From the NCBI GenBank assembly GCA_963742795.1, contig CAVUNL010000006.1:62001-126000 (forward strand): a stretch of 64,000 nucleotides of DNA. Reading direction: 5' to 3'. Of this stretch, positions 6,300-16,000 are shown in pieces. Every line of letters starts with the position of its first letter. Positions within the stretch are counted from its first letter, which is position 1. Position numbers and translations under genes: made by a program. The DNA comes from Palsa-504 sp963742795 (GTDB lineage: Bacteria; Actinomycetota; Actinomycetes; Streptosporangiales; Streptosporangiaceae). The notes beneath the pieces were generated by a model. The model saw only the letters and a list, made by a program, of their open reading frames with translations, was not told the DNA's origin and did not search any database.

Positions 6300-8711
6300 C
6301 TAGTTGCCGGTCATGGTCTGCTGCGTCCAGCCGGTCGCGTGGCCTCCGGCGGTGACGGTCACGGTGAGGATGCTCTGGCCGGGCGGGGTCGGGACGACGG
6401 CGTGGAAGCTGCCGTCGGAGCCGGCCACGGCCTGGACGATCACGGTCGTGTTGCCCGGGGTGCCGGGCTGGCTGGCCGCGATGTCGACGGTGGCACCCGG
6501 GGCCGTCTTCCCGCTGACCGTGGCCTGGGCCTGCTGGGTGGTCAGGCCGGGCTCCTGGCTGGCCAGGATGTCCTCGGTGATTCCCGGGGCAGCCGTCGAC
6601 GTGCTGGGCGGGGTCGCCACCGCGCCGGGTGCCGTGACGCTGATGGTCAGCGGCACGGTCGCCGGAGGGCCGCTGGTGACGTAGCGGTCCCGGGTGATGG
6701 CTGGCTGGTCGAGCAGGTGCCCGGCCTGCACGTCGAGGACGAGCCGCAGGTACTGCGCCTGGGCCCAGATGAGCGGGGCGGCCGAGCCCGCCGCCTTCCC
6801 GTTGGTGAACCCGATCGAGGCGGTCTTCGGGTCGCTGCCGTACGGGGACGCGGGCGTGTCGGGGTCCTCCCAGGCCTGTTCGGGTACCAGGCCGAGGCCG
6901 GAGGACATCAGCTGCATGGTCGCGGCCAGGCTGGCGGCGCCGGAGACGTCGCCGGCCTGCAGGTCCTGCTCGGCGCGCTCGCCGCTCAGCAGCGGCCACG
7001 GGTGACCGGATCCGGTGCCGGTGGGGAACCAGGGCGCTCCGGTCGGGGAGCAGCTCGTCGGATCGGGGACGTAGCAGTCGCCGTAGCCGTCGGTGCTGCC
7101 GGCCGGCTGGCCGAGCTGACCCGCCTTGACGCCGTAGCGGTGCCACCCCGGCCCGGAGGCGGTCTGGCTTTCCAGCACCGAGTCGACCACCGGCAGCGAC
7201 TCCCGCACCGCGGGGTCATCGGGAGCAAGCTCGCCCAGCCGGGTCAGCTCGAGGAAGCTCGCGTCGATCACGTCCCGCTGGTCGACGTTGCTCAGGCTGC
7301 CGTTGCCCAGGTCGTAGGTCTCGGTCACGTTGGGGTTCCCGGTCGGGGACAGCCGGATGAAGTAGCGGGAGGCGTAAGGACCGGTGGTGGTCACCGTCCA
7401 CCGTTCGACATTGCGCTGGTAGTAGTCGGCGGTAGCCAGGTACAGGCGCGCCCGGGCCGGGTCGCCGGCGGCCTGCGCCAGGTGCGCCGCGGCGACCAGT
7501 CCGGCGATTTCGGCGGCGATGTCAGCCGGGGAGAAGCCGGGGTGTTCCTCCCAGCGTTCCGCGCCGTAGGCCGGGCCGTGGTCGACGATGAAATCGGCGT
7601 CCGGGCGGATGTGGTCCTGGTAGAAGGACACGTTCCCGGCCAGCCCGGCTTCCCAGGCCATCAGCAGCGGGTAGGCGTCCTCGTCGATCTCCACCAGCCC
7701 GAACGTGTCCGGGGGGATCGCCCCGTTGAGCAGCGAGTCACGCGGGAAGCTGCCGTCCGGCTGCTGGGTCTTGTCGTACAGGAACTGCACCATGGCTCGG
7801 GCGCTGGCCAGGTCGCCGTCGGCGAGCAACCCGGTGAAGGTCTCGTAGCTGTCCCGGGTGAACACCTCCCGGTAGGTCCACCCCGGGTGCGTCGTGGTCG
7901 CCGGGACCGACTGGCCCCAGGGGTCAGTCGGCGAGGCGACGAAGGCTCCCAGGTAGGTCTTGTCCTCATCCGCCTTGAGCACGTTGGCAGACAGCCAGTA
8001 CTGGCCTCGCATCGCGGCGTCCGCGGCGGCGGACAGTCCCGGCAGGGAGTTCGGCGGCTGACGCAGCGTGCTGTCGTAACGGCGCCATCCCGCGAGGTAT
8101 TGCTCGAGCGTGTTCCCGAACGGCTGGACGCTGGACCGTTCGGCCGAATTAATTGCCTTTACGGCGGTGGACCCGAAACCGAGGGCCAGTGTGAATGGCG
8201 TCCCGGGCGCCGCGTTGACCAGCGCGGTCAGCGCGACGTTGCCGTCGTCAGCCGACTGGTACTGGCTGGTCAGCGCGTGGCTGGCGTCGAGCTGGCTGAG
8301 GCCGTCGCTGGGGGTGCCGGCGAACCCGGCGGATTCGGCGAGGAACGGCTTGCTCGCGGCCAGTGCCCCGTAGACAGTCGCCGCGAACGGTCCCGGGCCG
8401 GTCGCAGGCGTGGTGTCGGTGGCCACCAGCGCGGTCGTGGCCGGGTCGACGTCGGCGTTGTTGGCGCCCTCGTTGGAGGATCCGCCGCCTCCGGTGTTGT
8501 CGATGTGCGGGTTGTAGCGGACGTACACCTTCAGGCTGCTGAAGCCGGACAGGTGCCCGGGAAGGGGTGCCAGCCTGCTGTGCATGACGATGCTGTCGGT
8601 GGCCGGGTCCGTGATGTAGTCCGTGACGATCTGGAACCCGTGCCGGGCGTCGGTGCTCGTCACCTGAAAGCTAGGCACCACTTCCCCGCCGAACAAAACA
8701 TAAACGGACAC
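6300..8711 (-). CDS. GH15 glucoamylase/glucodextranase, 5'-truncated
   Basis: An 803-codon frame containing the whole (alpha/alpha)6 catalytic domain of bacterial-type GH15: GWTYREVFTRDSYETF, QQPDGSFPRDSLLNG, EIDEDAYPLLMAWEAG, the catalytic-acid region RWEEHPGFSPADIAAE, and the catalytic-base region HPWPLLSGERAEQDL. A C-terminal beta-sandwich extension (~690-803, with GKTAPGATVDIAA) suggests surface attachment or starch binding. These enzymes hydrolyse alpha-1,4/1,6 glucans outside the cell and normally begin with a signal peptide and a complete N domain. Here the frame begins inside the N domain at a GTG without a clear ribosome-binding site, so secretion signals are lost. The rest is intact. 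The divergent TetR might once have controlled it. Confidence 0.85.
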   Translation of the reverse strand: MSVYVLFGGEVVPSFQVTSTDARHGFQIVTDYITDPATDSIVMHSRLAPLPGHLSGFSSLKVYVRYNPHIDNTGGGGSSNEGANNADVDPATTALVATDTTPATGPGPFAATVYGALAASKPFLAESAGFAGTPSDGLSQLDASHALTSQYQSADDGNVALTALVNAAPGTPFTLALGFGSTAVKAINSAERSSVQPFGNTLEQYLAGWRRYDSTLRQPPNSLPGLSAAADAAMRGQYWLSANVLKADEDKTYLGAFVASPTDPWGQSVPATTTHPGWTYREVFTRDSYETFTGLLADGDLASARAMVQFLYDKTQQPDGSFPRDSLLNGAIPPDTFGLVEIDEDAYPLLMAWEAGLAGNVSFYQDHIRPDADFIVDHGPAYGAERWEEHPGFSPADIAAEIAGLVAAAHLAQAAGDPARARLYLATADYYQRNVERWTVTTTGPYASRYFIRLSPTGNPNVTETYDLGNGSLSNVDQRDVIDASFLELTRLGELAPDDPAVRESLPVVDSVLESQTASGPGWHRYGVKAGQLGQPAGSTDGYGDCYVPDPTSCSPTGAPWFPTGTGSGHPWPLLSGERAEQDLQAGDVSGAASLAATMQLMSSGLGLVPEQAWEDPDTPASPYGSDPKTASIGFTNGKAAGSAAPLIWAQAQYLRLVLDVQAGHLLDQPAITRDRYVTSGPPATVPLTISVTAPGAVATPPSTSTAAPGITEDILASQEPGLTTQQAQATVSGKTAPGATVDIAASQPGTPGNTTVIVQAVAGSDGSFHAVVPTPPGQSILTVTVTAGGHATGWTQQTMTGN

Positions 8712-8795
8712 GAAGCGGCCTCCCGAAGCAGCGGCCTGGAGCAGCGTCCGGTTCCAGGTTTAACTCTTACAGCTTGTCAAGGTATCTTTGGCTTG

Positions 8796-9413
8796 ATGCC
8801 TGACACGCTCGAGTCCGCCGCGCCGGTCCGACGCCGCCGGTCCGACGCCCAGCGGAACATCGACGCCATCATCGGCGCGGCCCGTATCGTGCTCGGCGAC
8901 CGGCCCGACGCCAGCATGGAGGACATCGCCGCCGCGGCCGGCGTGACCCGCCAGACCGTCTACGCCCATTTCCCCTCACGCGACGCCCTTATCCTCGCCC
9001 TCATCGACGCCGCGGGAGCCGAAACCCTCGCCGTCATCGACGCCGCCCGCCTCGACACCGCCCCGCCCGCCGAGGCGCTGGCCCAGTTCCTCGACATGTG
9101 CTGGCAGCTCCTGGACCGCTTCCCCCTCCTGCTCGACCCGGCCATGATCCGGATCCCCCGGCCTTCCGGCCCTGACCCGCATGACGCCGCGACCGCCATG
9201 CTCGAACGGCTCATCCAGCGAGGCCAGCGGACCGGCGACTTCGACCGCGCGCTGAACGCCGACTGGCTCGCCGCCGCCATCGTCGGACTCATCCACACCG
9301 CCGCCGGACAAGTCGCTGCCGGGCGCCTCACCACCAATGCGGTGGCGACCATGCTCCTGGAGAGCACCCTGCGACTGTGCGGTGCCACCGCGCCTGACCG
9401 GACACAACGATGA
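8796..9413 (+). CDS. TetR/AcrR family regulator
   Basis: A 205-residue TetR protein. The N-terminal HTH is RNIDAIIGAARIVLG...ASMEDIAAAAGVTRQTVYAHF, followed by a helical ligand-binding domain. The ATG at 8796 is chosen because it precedes the basic arm RRRRSDAQR. The upstream region holds CTTGTCAAG (perfect palindrome with a central T, 8773-8781) and a further GGCTTGA half-site just before the start, a candidate operator. It is transcribed away from the truncated glucoamylase. The downstream AraC-type gene follows in the same direction. Confidence 0.85.
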   Translation: MPDTLESAAPVRRRRSDAQRNIDAIIGAARIVLGDRPDASMEDIAAAAGVTRQTVYAHFPSRDALILALIDAAGAETLAVIDAARLDTAPPAEALAQFLDMCWQLLDRFPLLLDPAMIRIPRPSGPDPHDAATAMLERLIQRGQRTGDFDRALNADWLAAAIVGLIHTAAGQVAAGRLTTNAVATMLLESTLRLCGATAPDRTQR

Positions 9414-9446
9414 GAAATCGTCAGGCCCGAAGCTCGATACCGTCGG

Positions 9447-10277
9447 TTGGTGACGCCACGCCGGCGTGGGACATCGCGGTCCCGTCACGGCCGCTTCGGC
9501 TGCCCGGGATCACCATGGCTGGATTCAGCGACCGGGCGAAGGAGCGTCGTCGACCTCCAGGTGGTCCCGTATCCGGCTGTGACGATGTTCATCGACCTCG
9601 GCGACGGGGTACTCGTCGATCACGCCAACGGTCGGCAGCAGCGAGGCAGCCTCGTCGCCGGCCTCGCGCCCGGTCAGGTTCGAGGACACGGCCAGCACAT
9701 CGAGTGCCTGCAGGTGCGGCTGTCGCCGCTGGTCGCGCACGCGGTGCTGGGCGCCTCTTCGGAGCTGGGCGGGACGGTGGTCGCCCTCGAGGACCTTTGG
9801 GGGCGCGACGCGGCGCGGACCCAGGAGCGACTGCGGGCGGCCGGGTCCTGGGACGAGCGATTCGCGATCACGGAAGCCACGCTCGTCCGCCGGCATCCGG
9901 CAGGCCGGACGGTCGACCGGGAAGTCGCCTTCGCCTGGCGGCAGATGGTTACCAGCCGAGGACAGGTCCGCGTCGAGCAGGTGGCGGCCGAGGCTGGATG
10001 GAGCCGCAAGCGCCTGTGGTCCCGGTTCGGGTCCCAGGTCGGCCTCACCCCCAAGCGCGCGGCCCAGCTCATCCGGTTCGACCACGCGGCCCACCGCCTG
10101 GCCGCGGGTGACAGCGCCGCCCTGGTCGCGGCCGACAGCGGTTACGCCGACCAGTCCCACCTCCACCGTGACGTCATGGCCTTCGCCGGGGTAACGCCCA
10201 CGGCCGTCGCGGCCGCGCCCTGGCTTGCGGTCGACGACATCGCGTGGGCCGCCCCGCAGCACCCGTCCAAAATCTGA
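9447..10277 (+). CDS. AraC family transcriptional regulator
   Basis: The C-terminal ~110 residues form an AraC/XylS double HTH: GQVRVEQVAAEAGWSRKRLW, RFGSQVGLTPKRAAQLIRF, and DSGYADQSHLHRDVMAFAG. The N-terminal part (VTMFIDLGDGVLVD, LVAGLAPGQ, CLQVRLSP) fits the sensing domain of DUF6597/AraC-type proteins. Residues before VVPYPAV (start at 9561 possible) do not look conserved and the family normally has ~40 more residues of fold, so the 5' end may be truncated. The following hydrolase-MMPL operon is a possible target. Confidence 0.75.
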   Translation: MVTPRRRGTSRSRHGRFGCPGSPWLDSATGRRSVVDLQVVPYPAVTMFIDLGDGVLVDHANGRQQRGSLVAGLAPGQVRGHGQHIECLQVRLSPLVAHAVLGASSELGGTVVALEDLWGRDAARTQERLRAAGSWDERFAITEATLVRRHPAGRTVDREVAFAWRQMVTSRGQVRVEQVAAEAGWSRKRLWSRFGSQVGLTPKRAAQLIRFDHAAHRLAAGDSAALVAADSGYADQSHLHRDVMAFAGVTPTAVAAAPWLAVDDIAWAAPQHPSKI

Positions 10278-10355
10278 GCGGAACATTTCTCCAATACATC
10301 CGGCGGTGCGCTCGCGCATGCTCGCAGTCAGCTACGGATGACAGGAGAATGCGCG

Positions 10356-11225
10356 ATGGCAGAGCACGTGGCCGGTGGGCCAGATGCTGGCGACCGGTTC
10401 GTTCGGTTCGACGATGGTGACCTGTACGTCGTGGAGGACGGCCAACCGGACGCGCCCGCCGTACTGCTGATCCACGGCACCGGGGCCTGCACGGCCTGGT
10501 GGGACCCGGTGATCCCGCAGCTGGCGGGCACTCGCCGGGTCATCCGTGTCGACCTGGCCGGCCACGGGAGGTCAGCGAGTCCGGACGGCGGGTACGACAT
10601 CCCGGCCCAGGCGCGCCGGGTCGGCGCCGTGCTGGATCGGCTCGGCGTGGGCCGCGTGACAGTGATCGGGCACTCCACCGGGGGCAGCGTGGCCACGGCC
10701 CTGGCCGAACAGCGGCCCGCCGCGGTGGCGGCGCTGGCGCTCATCGACACCGGTCCCAGCCCGGAGGCTTATATCGACCAGGGCGTGCTCAGCGGGCTCC
10801 TGCTGGCCCCGTTCCCCGGGCGGCTGCTGTGGCGCCTGCGAACCGAGGCCGTCATCCGGAAGGCCCTGAGCTCTGCCTTCACCCGCCCCATCGAGATCCC
10901 CGACGCTATCGTCGAGGCCACCTTGGGGATGACCCACCGGGCCGTCGCGGGGACGGCGCGCGGATCTCTGGACTACCTGAGGCAGCGGAGCCTTCCCGAC
11001 CGGCTAGCCGCGCTGGGCCTGCCGGTGCTGGTGATCTTCGGCACCGACGACAAGCGATGGCGCTCCTCGTCGGCCGCCACCTACCGCGACGTGTCCGGCG
11101 CCCGCGTCGAGCTGCTGCCGGGCGTGGGACACACCCCGATGCTGGAAGACCCGCACACGACCGGCACCTTGCTCCTGCGGTTCGCCCTGGCTCTGAAGGA
11201 GGAGAAGCGTGTCGGCCCTCGCTAG
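10356..11225 (+). CDS. alpha/beta-fold hydrolase
   Basis: About 289 residues. The oxyanion-hole strand is LLIHGTG; the nucleophile elbow GHSTGGS (Ser in G-x-S-x-G) follows VTVIGH; the acid is near LVIFGTDDKRW; the catalytic His is in GVGHTPMLEDP. Start 10356 is preferred over 10338 because AGGAGA lies 8 nt before it. The stop overlaps the MMPL gene by 17 bp, so the two form an operon. Substrate unknown; such hydrolases paired with MMPL exporters often act on esters or lipids. Confidence 0.85.
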   Translation: MAEHVAGGPDAGDRFVRFDDGDLYVVEDGQPDAPAVLLIHGTGACTAWWDPVIPQLAGTRRVIRVDLAGHGRSASPDGGYDIPAQARRVGAVLDRLGVGRVTVIGHSTGGSVATALAEQRPAAVAALALIDTGPSPEAYIDQGVLSGLLLAPFPGRLLWRLRTEAVIRKALSSAFTRPIEIPDAIVEATLGMTHRAVAGTARGSLDYLRQRSLPDRLAALGLPVLVIFGTDDKRWRSSSAATYRDVSGARVELLPGVGHTPMLEDPHTTGTLLLRFALALKEEKRVGPR

Positions 11226-13404
11226 GTGGTGTTTTCGTCACCGGTTCGCGGTCATCGCGGCCTGGGTTCTCGTCCTGGTCGGCCTCGGCGCGCTCTCCCA
11301 GGCGGTCAAGAGCGACTACAACAACTCCTTCTCGCTGCCCGGCACCGATTCCAACACGGCGCAGCAGTTGCTGGCCAAGGCCGTCCCGGCCCAGGCCGGC
11401 GACTCAGACACGATCGTCTGGCAGGTCAGCCACGGCACGGTGCGTGATCCGGCGGTCATGGCCCGGATGAGCAAGGTGCTCAGGAACGTGGCCACGATGC
11501 GCGAGGTCACCGCCGTGGCCAGCCCGTACGGGCCACGCGGAAGGGCCCAGATCAGCCGAGACGGCCGCATCGCCTACGCCACGGTGGACTTCGCCAAGCA
11601 GGCCGACAACCTGGCCACGGCGGACATCAACCGGATCGTCAACGCCGCGGAGTCCGCCCGCGAGCCCGGGCTCAACGTCCAGCTCGGCGGGCAGGCCATC
11701 GAGAACATCGAGCAGTCGCCGCTCGGGATCAGCGCCACGATCGGCGTGCTCGCGGCCGCGGCGGTGCTGTTCATCGCCTTCGGCTCGCTGCTGGCCATGG
11801 TGCTGCCGATTGTCACCGCCGTCGCCGGGGTCGGCGGCGGCCTGATGGCGATCGCGCCGCTCACCCACGCGATCAACGTCGTGGACATCGCGCCGATCCT
11901 GGGCACGCTGATCGGCCTCGGCGTGGGCATCGACTATGCCTTGTTCATCGTCACCAGGCACCGGCGCGGGATGCTGGCCAGCCTGACCCCCGAGGAGGCA
12001 GCGGTCAAGGCCATCGACACCTCCGGCCGGGCCGTGCTGTTCGCGGGCAGCACGGTGTGCATCGCCTTGCTCGGCATCTTGATCCTGGGCATCGGCTTCC
12101 TGAGCGGCCTCGCGGTCGCTTCGGCCCTGACGGTCGTGTTCACCGTGCTCGCGGCGGTCACCCTGCTGCCCGCCCTGCTCGGCGTCTTCGGAGCGCGGGT
12201 GCTGAGCCGTCGGCAGCGCCGCACGCTTCATATGCACGCGCAGGCGGCCAGCCCGGCCGGGCTGTGGGCCCGCTGGGCGGCGACGGTAGAACGGAGGCCT
12301 GCCGTCCTCGCCGTGGCGGCGACCGTGGTCATGCTGGTACTCGCCATCCCGGTGCTGAGCCTCCGGCTGGGCACGTCCGACCGGGGCAACGACCCGTCGT
12401 CGAGTACCACCCGGCAGGCTTATGACCTGCTGGCCGACGGCTTCGGGCCGGGCTTCAACGGCCCGCTGCAGCTGGTCGCGCAGACCAGCGACCCGGCCGA
12501 CGTGGCCGCGCTCAGGGCGCTGGAAGCCGAGCTGCCCGGAGTACCCAACGTGACCAGCGTGAAACCGCTGGCCGCGGCACACGGCACCGAGGTCATTCAG
12601 GTCACCCCGGGCACCTCGCCCGAGGCGAAGGCGACGTCGGACCTCATCACGACTTTGCGTAACAGCGTCATCCCGGATGCTGAGCGCGGCACCACGCTGC
12701 GGGTCTACGTCGGCGGCGTCACCGCGACCTTCGCCGACTTCGCCGCCGTGGTGAGCGCGAAGATGCCGTGGTTCATCCTCGCTATCGTCGGGCTGAGCTT
12801 CCTGCTGCTGGTGGTCGCGTTCCGCAGCCTGCTCATCCCGGCGACCGCGGCGGTGATGAACCTGCTCGCCGCGGCAGCCACGTTCGGGGTGCTGACCGCG
12901 TTCTTCCAGTGGGGCTGGGGGACCGACGCGTTCGGCCTGGGCCGGGCCGGGCCGATCGAGGCCTTCCTGCCCGTGGTGACGCTGGCCATCTTGTTCGGCC
13001 TGTCCATGGACTATCAGGTGTTCCTGGTCAGCCGGATGAACGAGGAATGGGTGCACACGCACCGCAACGCGGCAGCCGTCCGCACCGGGCAGATGGAAAC
13101 GGGGCGGGTTATCACCGCGGCGGCGACGATCATGATCTGCGTGTTCCTGACGTTCTCGTTCATGGGCCAGCGAGACGTCGCTGAGTTCGGCATCGGGCTG
13201 GCCGCCGCGGTCGCGCTGGACGCATTCATCCTGCGCACCGTGCTGGTCCCGGCGGCGATGCACATATTCGGGAACGCCAACTGGTGGCTGCCCCGCTGGC
13301 TCGACCGACGTCTCCCCCACCTAGCCATCGAGCCTTCGGAGGCAGGCCCAACCTCACCCATCCCAGTCCCCACAGCTTTGACTCAACAAGGAGCTCGGCG
13401 GTGA
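11209..13404 (+). CDS. MMPL/RND family transporter
   Basis: A 731-residue integral membrane protein, the usual length of short actinobacterial MMPL transporters. TM1 is residues ~13-33, followed by an extracytoplasmic porter loop (DYNNSFSLPGTDSNTAQQLL); the first TM bundle has GVGIDYALFIVTRHRRG and the second FGLSMDYQVFLVSRMNEEW, the GxxxDY-type motifs that carry the proton-relay Asp. The start GTG has AAGGAGGAG directly upstream, inside the hydrolase 3' end. The reading frame is complete. MMPL proteins export lipids or hydrophobic compounds using the proton gradient. Confidence 0.92.
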   Translation: MSALARWCFRHRFAVIAAWVLVLVGLGALSQAVKSDYNNSFSLPGTDSNTAQQLLAKAVPAQAGDSDTIVWQVSHGTVRDPAVMARMSKVLRNVATMREVTAVASPYGPRGRAQISRDGRIAYATVDFAKQADNLATADINRIVNAAESAREPGLNVQLGGQAIENIEQSPLGISATIGVLAAAAVLFIAFGSLLAMVLPIVTAVAGVGGGLMAIAPLTHAINVVDIAPILGTLIGLGVGIDYALFIVTRHRRGMLASLTPEEAAVKAIDTSGRAVLFAGSTVCIALLGILILGIGFLSGLAVASALTVVFTVLAAVTLLPALLGVFGARVLSRRQRRTLHMHAQAASPAGLWARWAATVERRPAVLAVAATVVMLVLAIPVLSLRLGTSDRGNDPSSSTTRQAYDLLADGFGPGFNGPLQLVAQTSDPADVAALRALEAELPGVPNVTSVKPLAAAHGTEVIQVTPGTSPEAKATSDLITTLRNSVIPDAERGTTLRVYVGGVTATFADFAAVVSAKMPWFILAIVGLSFLLLVVAFRSLLIPATAAVMNLLAAAATFGVLTAFFQWGWGTDAFGLGRAGPIEAFLPVVTLAILFGLSMDYQVFLVSRMNEEWVHTHRNAAAVRTGQMETGRVITAAATIMICVFLTFSFMGQRDVAEFGIGLAAAVALDAFILRTVLVPAAMHIFGNANWWLPRWLDRRLPHLAIEPSEAGPTSPIPVPTALTQQGARR

Positions 13405-13439
13405 CTACCCTCACGTCGGCCCGCCCGCTCGTTGTGTGC

Positions 13440-15485
13440 TCAGGCGTTCTGCCAGGTGCGGCCGCCGTCGGAGGTGTGCCAGGTGGCGCTGCCCTCGACC
13501 AGCCAGGCATGGCTCGCGTCGCTGAAGGCGAGCAGCGCGGGGGTGCTCGCCTCTTCCGCGGAAGGCAGCCGGACCTGGTAATGCTGCCAGGTCTGCCCGT
13601 TGTCCGTCGTGCGGTAAAGCTCTATGACGGACACGGCGGCTTGCCCGTACTCCGGTGCCCACGCGAAGCCGGTCCCGCTGCCTATGAGCTGGACGTTCCC
13701 TGTGGTAGGCGAGACGGCCAGCAACCGCCCGCTGGCGGTCGCGATCTGCTGGCGCCCGCTTGCGGTGAAGATGATCAGCCAGCCCGTCCAGCCGCCGGGC
13801 CCCTGCCAGGCGAAGCTCGCGGGTCCCGCGATGGTGCCAGTCGGCAGCAGGCCACCTCGCGTCCAGCTAGCACCCCAGTTGCTGGTGGTCCATTCCCGCA
13901 CCGGGGCGGTTCCGCCGCTGTCCCGCTCCCAGGCAATGTTCCCGGTCACGGTCAGCAGCAGGCCGTGCCCGTCCGCGGATATCCACGGCCCGAAGATGCT
14001 CGCGCCGCTCGTGGTCGGCAGGCGGCCCGACCGCACCCAGGTCACACCGCCGTCGCGGCTGCGCCACAGCTGCCATGTGCCGGGGCTCTGGAAGGTGACG
14101 GCCACGCCGTCATCGGCGGACGGGAAGTCCAGCTGGGTGAGCACGCCGGGGAGCTGCGCGATGACGTCCCAGCTCCGCCCGCCATTGCCGGAACGCAGCA
14201 CCGCGCCCGCGTCGACTGCATCCTGCGCGCCGAACGCGGTCATCGCGCTGACTGCGGCCAGCTGACCGGTCGGTGCGGCCGCGGGTAGCAGCTGGGTCCA
14301 CTGCTGGCCACCGTCGTCCGTGCGGGCCAGCACGCCCTGGTCGCTGAGCGCGTAGGCCACGTCGTGGCTGACCGCCGCCAGGGCGCCGATGCCCGCCAGC
14401 TGCCAGGGCTGAAGCTGCCGCCACGCCGCCACGCTGTTCCGGAACATCAGCCCGAACGGGGTTGAGCAAGCGCCCCCGTTCTTCCCTGTCGCGGCCCACG
14501 CAGACCGGTCCGGGGCGACAGACAAGATCATGCTGTTGCTGGCGCATCCGCCGCTCTGCAGGGCGTTCACCAGGGAGTCTTGCATCCAGGACGTGCCACC
14601 GTCACCGGTGTGGAACAGATCCGCCACGCCGCAGCCGTGCATGGCGCAGCTGTTCATGTCGAAGACAGTCGCCCAGGCCAGTCCTTCGGCGGTGGCGGCG
14701 AGCGTGACCTGCGTGCGCGCGGTCAGCGGGCCGATGCCGGCCAGCTGCCCGAGCCGCTGCCAGCTACGGCCGCCGTTCACGCTGGTCAGGAACGTGACGT
14801 TGGGTCCTTGCGGTCCGCCCTTGAGCCCGAGTCCCGGATGGATCTGCGCCGCCCAGAGTTGTCCCGCGGGGCTGGCGGTGGCGAAGACCGGGTTGGCGCT
14901 GCTCAGCGTGGACACCCAGGTCGCGCCGCCGTCGTGGCTGATCAGCACGTCCCCCGGGCACTTGGTCAGTGAGTCGTCAGCTGCGCAGCTGTCCTCGATG
15001 GCGATGCCGAGGTCGGCGGACACGAATTGAATCTCGTTCACGGCGGCTGGCAGCGTGGCGACCCGCCGCCAGTTCCGGCCGCCGTCGGCGGTGCCGATCA
15101 GTTCCCGGCCGCACGATGGTTTGCCCGTGCTGGCCGGGCAGGTGATCAGAGCCCATGCGTGTCCCGGGTCGGGGGCGCTGATCGACAGCGGCGCTCCTGA
15201 ACCCTCCCATTGCGCCTGCCATGTGGCGCCGGCCGTGGCGGTATGCCACACCTCGGCCCGGCTCGGGCTGGTACCGGCCGCCCCGAGCAGCCAGCCAGCT
15301 GGCCGGGTCGGGAAGGCCAGGGCCGTGAATGCGGGCGCGGTTGCGACCCGCGCCTGCGCCTGATGCGGTGACTGCGTCGCGGAGGGGGCCGGCGGCGAAC
15401 TGGTGGCCGCGGCTGAGCATGCCGTCACCGCCAGCAAGATGCCTGCCGCCGCCGGCATCGCGGGGAAACGCGCCGAACGCCACAT
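13440..15485 (-). CDS. Asp-box (BNR) repeat beta-propeller lipoprotein
   Basis: About 681 residues. The ATG at 15485 begins MWRSARFPAMPAAAG and a hydrophobic segment ending in VTACS, a lipobox, so the protein is probably a membrane-anchored lipoprotein on the outer face. At least nine Asp-box-like motifs are spread along it (GTADGGRNW, SHDGGATW, SVNGGRSW, TGDGGTSW, RTDDGGQQW, SGNGGRSW, SRDGGVTW, TTDNGQTW, TSDGGRTW), giving one or two beta-propellers as in sialidase/YCF48/VPS10-type folds. No catalytic Arg triad of sialidases is obvious. It is convergent with the MMPL gene, with 35 bases between the stops. Confidence 0.85.
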   Translation of the reverse strand: MWRSARFPAMPAAAGILLAVTACSAAATSSPPAPSATQSPHQAQARVATAPAFTALAFPTRPAGWLLGAAGTSPSRAEVWHTATAGATWQAQWEGSGAPLSISAPDPGHAWALITCPASTGKPSCGRELIGTADGGRNWRRVATLPAAVNEIQFVSADLGIAIEDSCAADDSLTKCPGDVLISHDGGATWVSTLSSANPVFATASPAGQLWAAQIHPGLGLKGGPQGPNVTFLTSVNGGRSWQRLGQLAGIGPLTARTQVTLAATAEGLAWATVFDMNSCAMHGCGVADLFHTGDGGTSWMQDSLVNALQSGGCASNSMILSVAPDRSAWAATGKNGGACSTPFGLMFRNSVAAWRQLQPWQLAGIGALAAVSHDVAYALSDQGVLARTDDGGQQWTQLLPAAAPTGQLAAVSAMTAFGAQDAVDAGAVLRSGNGGRSWDVIAQLPGVLTQLDFPSADDGVAVTFQSPGTWQLWRSRDGGVTWVRSGRLPTTSGASIFGPWISADGHGLLLTVTGNIAWERDSGGTAPVREWTTSNWGASWTRGGLLPTGTIAGPASFAWQGPGGWTGWLIIFTASGRQQIATASGRLLAVSPTTGNVQLIGSGTGFAWAPEYGQAAVSVIELYRTTDNGQTWQHYQVRLPSAEEASTPALLAFSDASHAWLVEGSATWHTSDGGRTWQNA

Positions 15486-15584
15486 GCTGTCCACCCAACA
15501 CCGCGTGGAAGTTCCGTCCCTGTAGACAGCGGCCGCAGTTGCGCGGTTGGGAGTTCCGCGGCACCCGGCGCTGGGCCGGATGCG

Positions 15585-15859
15585 GTCGTGACTGCGTGAA
15601 CGCGCAGAACTCGTTTCCATCCGGGTCCGCCAGCACGTGCCAGCGGATGTCGCCGCCCGGCTCGCGCAGCACTGTGGTCCCGACCTCAACCAGCGGCGCC
15701 ACTGCGTGCACCGTGACGTCCCAGTGGATGCGGTTCTTCACGGCCTTGGGCTCGGGGACCGGGTCAAAGTCCGCGGCCAAGCACGGCCGCCCAGAACACA
15801 CCGAGCCTCCCCGGGTCCTCCGCGTCCAGGCACAGGTCCTTGAATCGCGCGATTGTCAT
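15585..15859 (-). pseudogene. VOC (glyoxalase-like) protein, frameshifted and shortened
   Basis: From the ATG at 15859 the frame encodes MTIARFKDLCLDAEDPGRLG then VFWAAVLGR, a typical VOC start, and hits a stop. The homologous sequence resumes in another frame (PVPEPKAVKNRIHWDVTV, then DIRWHVLADPDGNEFCAFTQ). About 30 central residues are missing. Both shift and deletion make it non-functional. Confidence 0.75.
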
Positions 15860-16000
15860 GGAAAGAAGGTAGTCCAGCAGCTGTCCGGTCTCAGGCGGCC
15901 TGGTTGCCGGCGTCGGGGACAGGCGCGCGGCGCAACGATGAATTCACGATCCTGCCGAGGTCAGTACCAGCGGCACAAGCAACGACATCTGGAGGACGAG

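Noticed and set aside
6297..9413. Very long + strand open frame antisense to the glucoamylase and reaching into the TetR gene
   Set aside because: It is a GC-rich antisense shadow; only its last 205 codons, the TetR gene, show protein homology.
11404..13320. Long minus-strand open frame opposite the MMPL gene
   Set aside because: Its composition (His/Arg/Gln-rich) is typical of an antisense shadow and no domain is recognisable.
10338..13404. Biosynthetic gene cluster around the hydrolase-MMPL pair
   Set aside because: No synthase, NRPS, PKS, terpene or tailoring core enzyme lies nearby; the pair is a simple two-gene operon.
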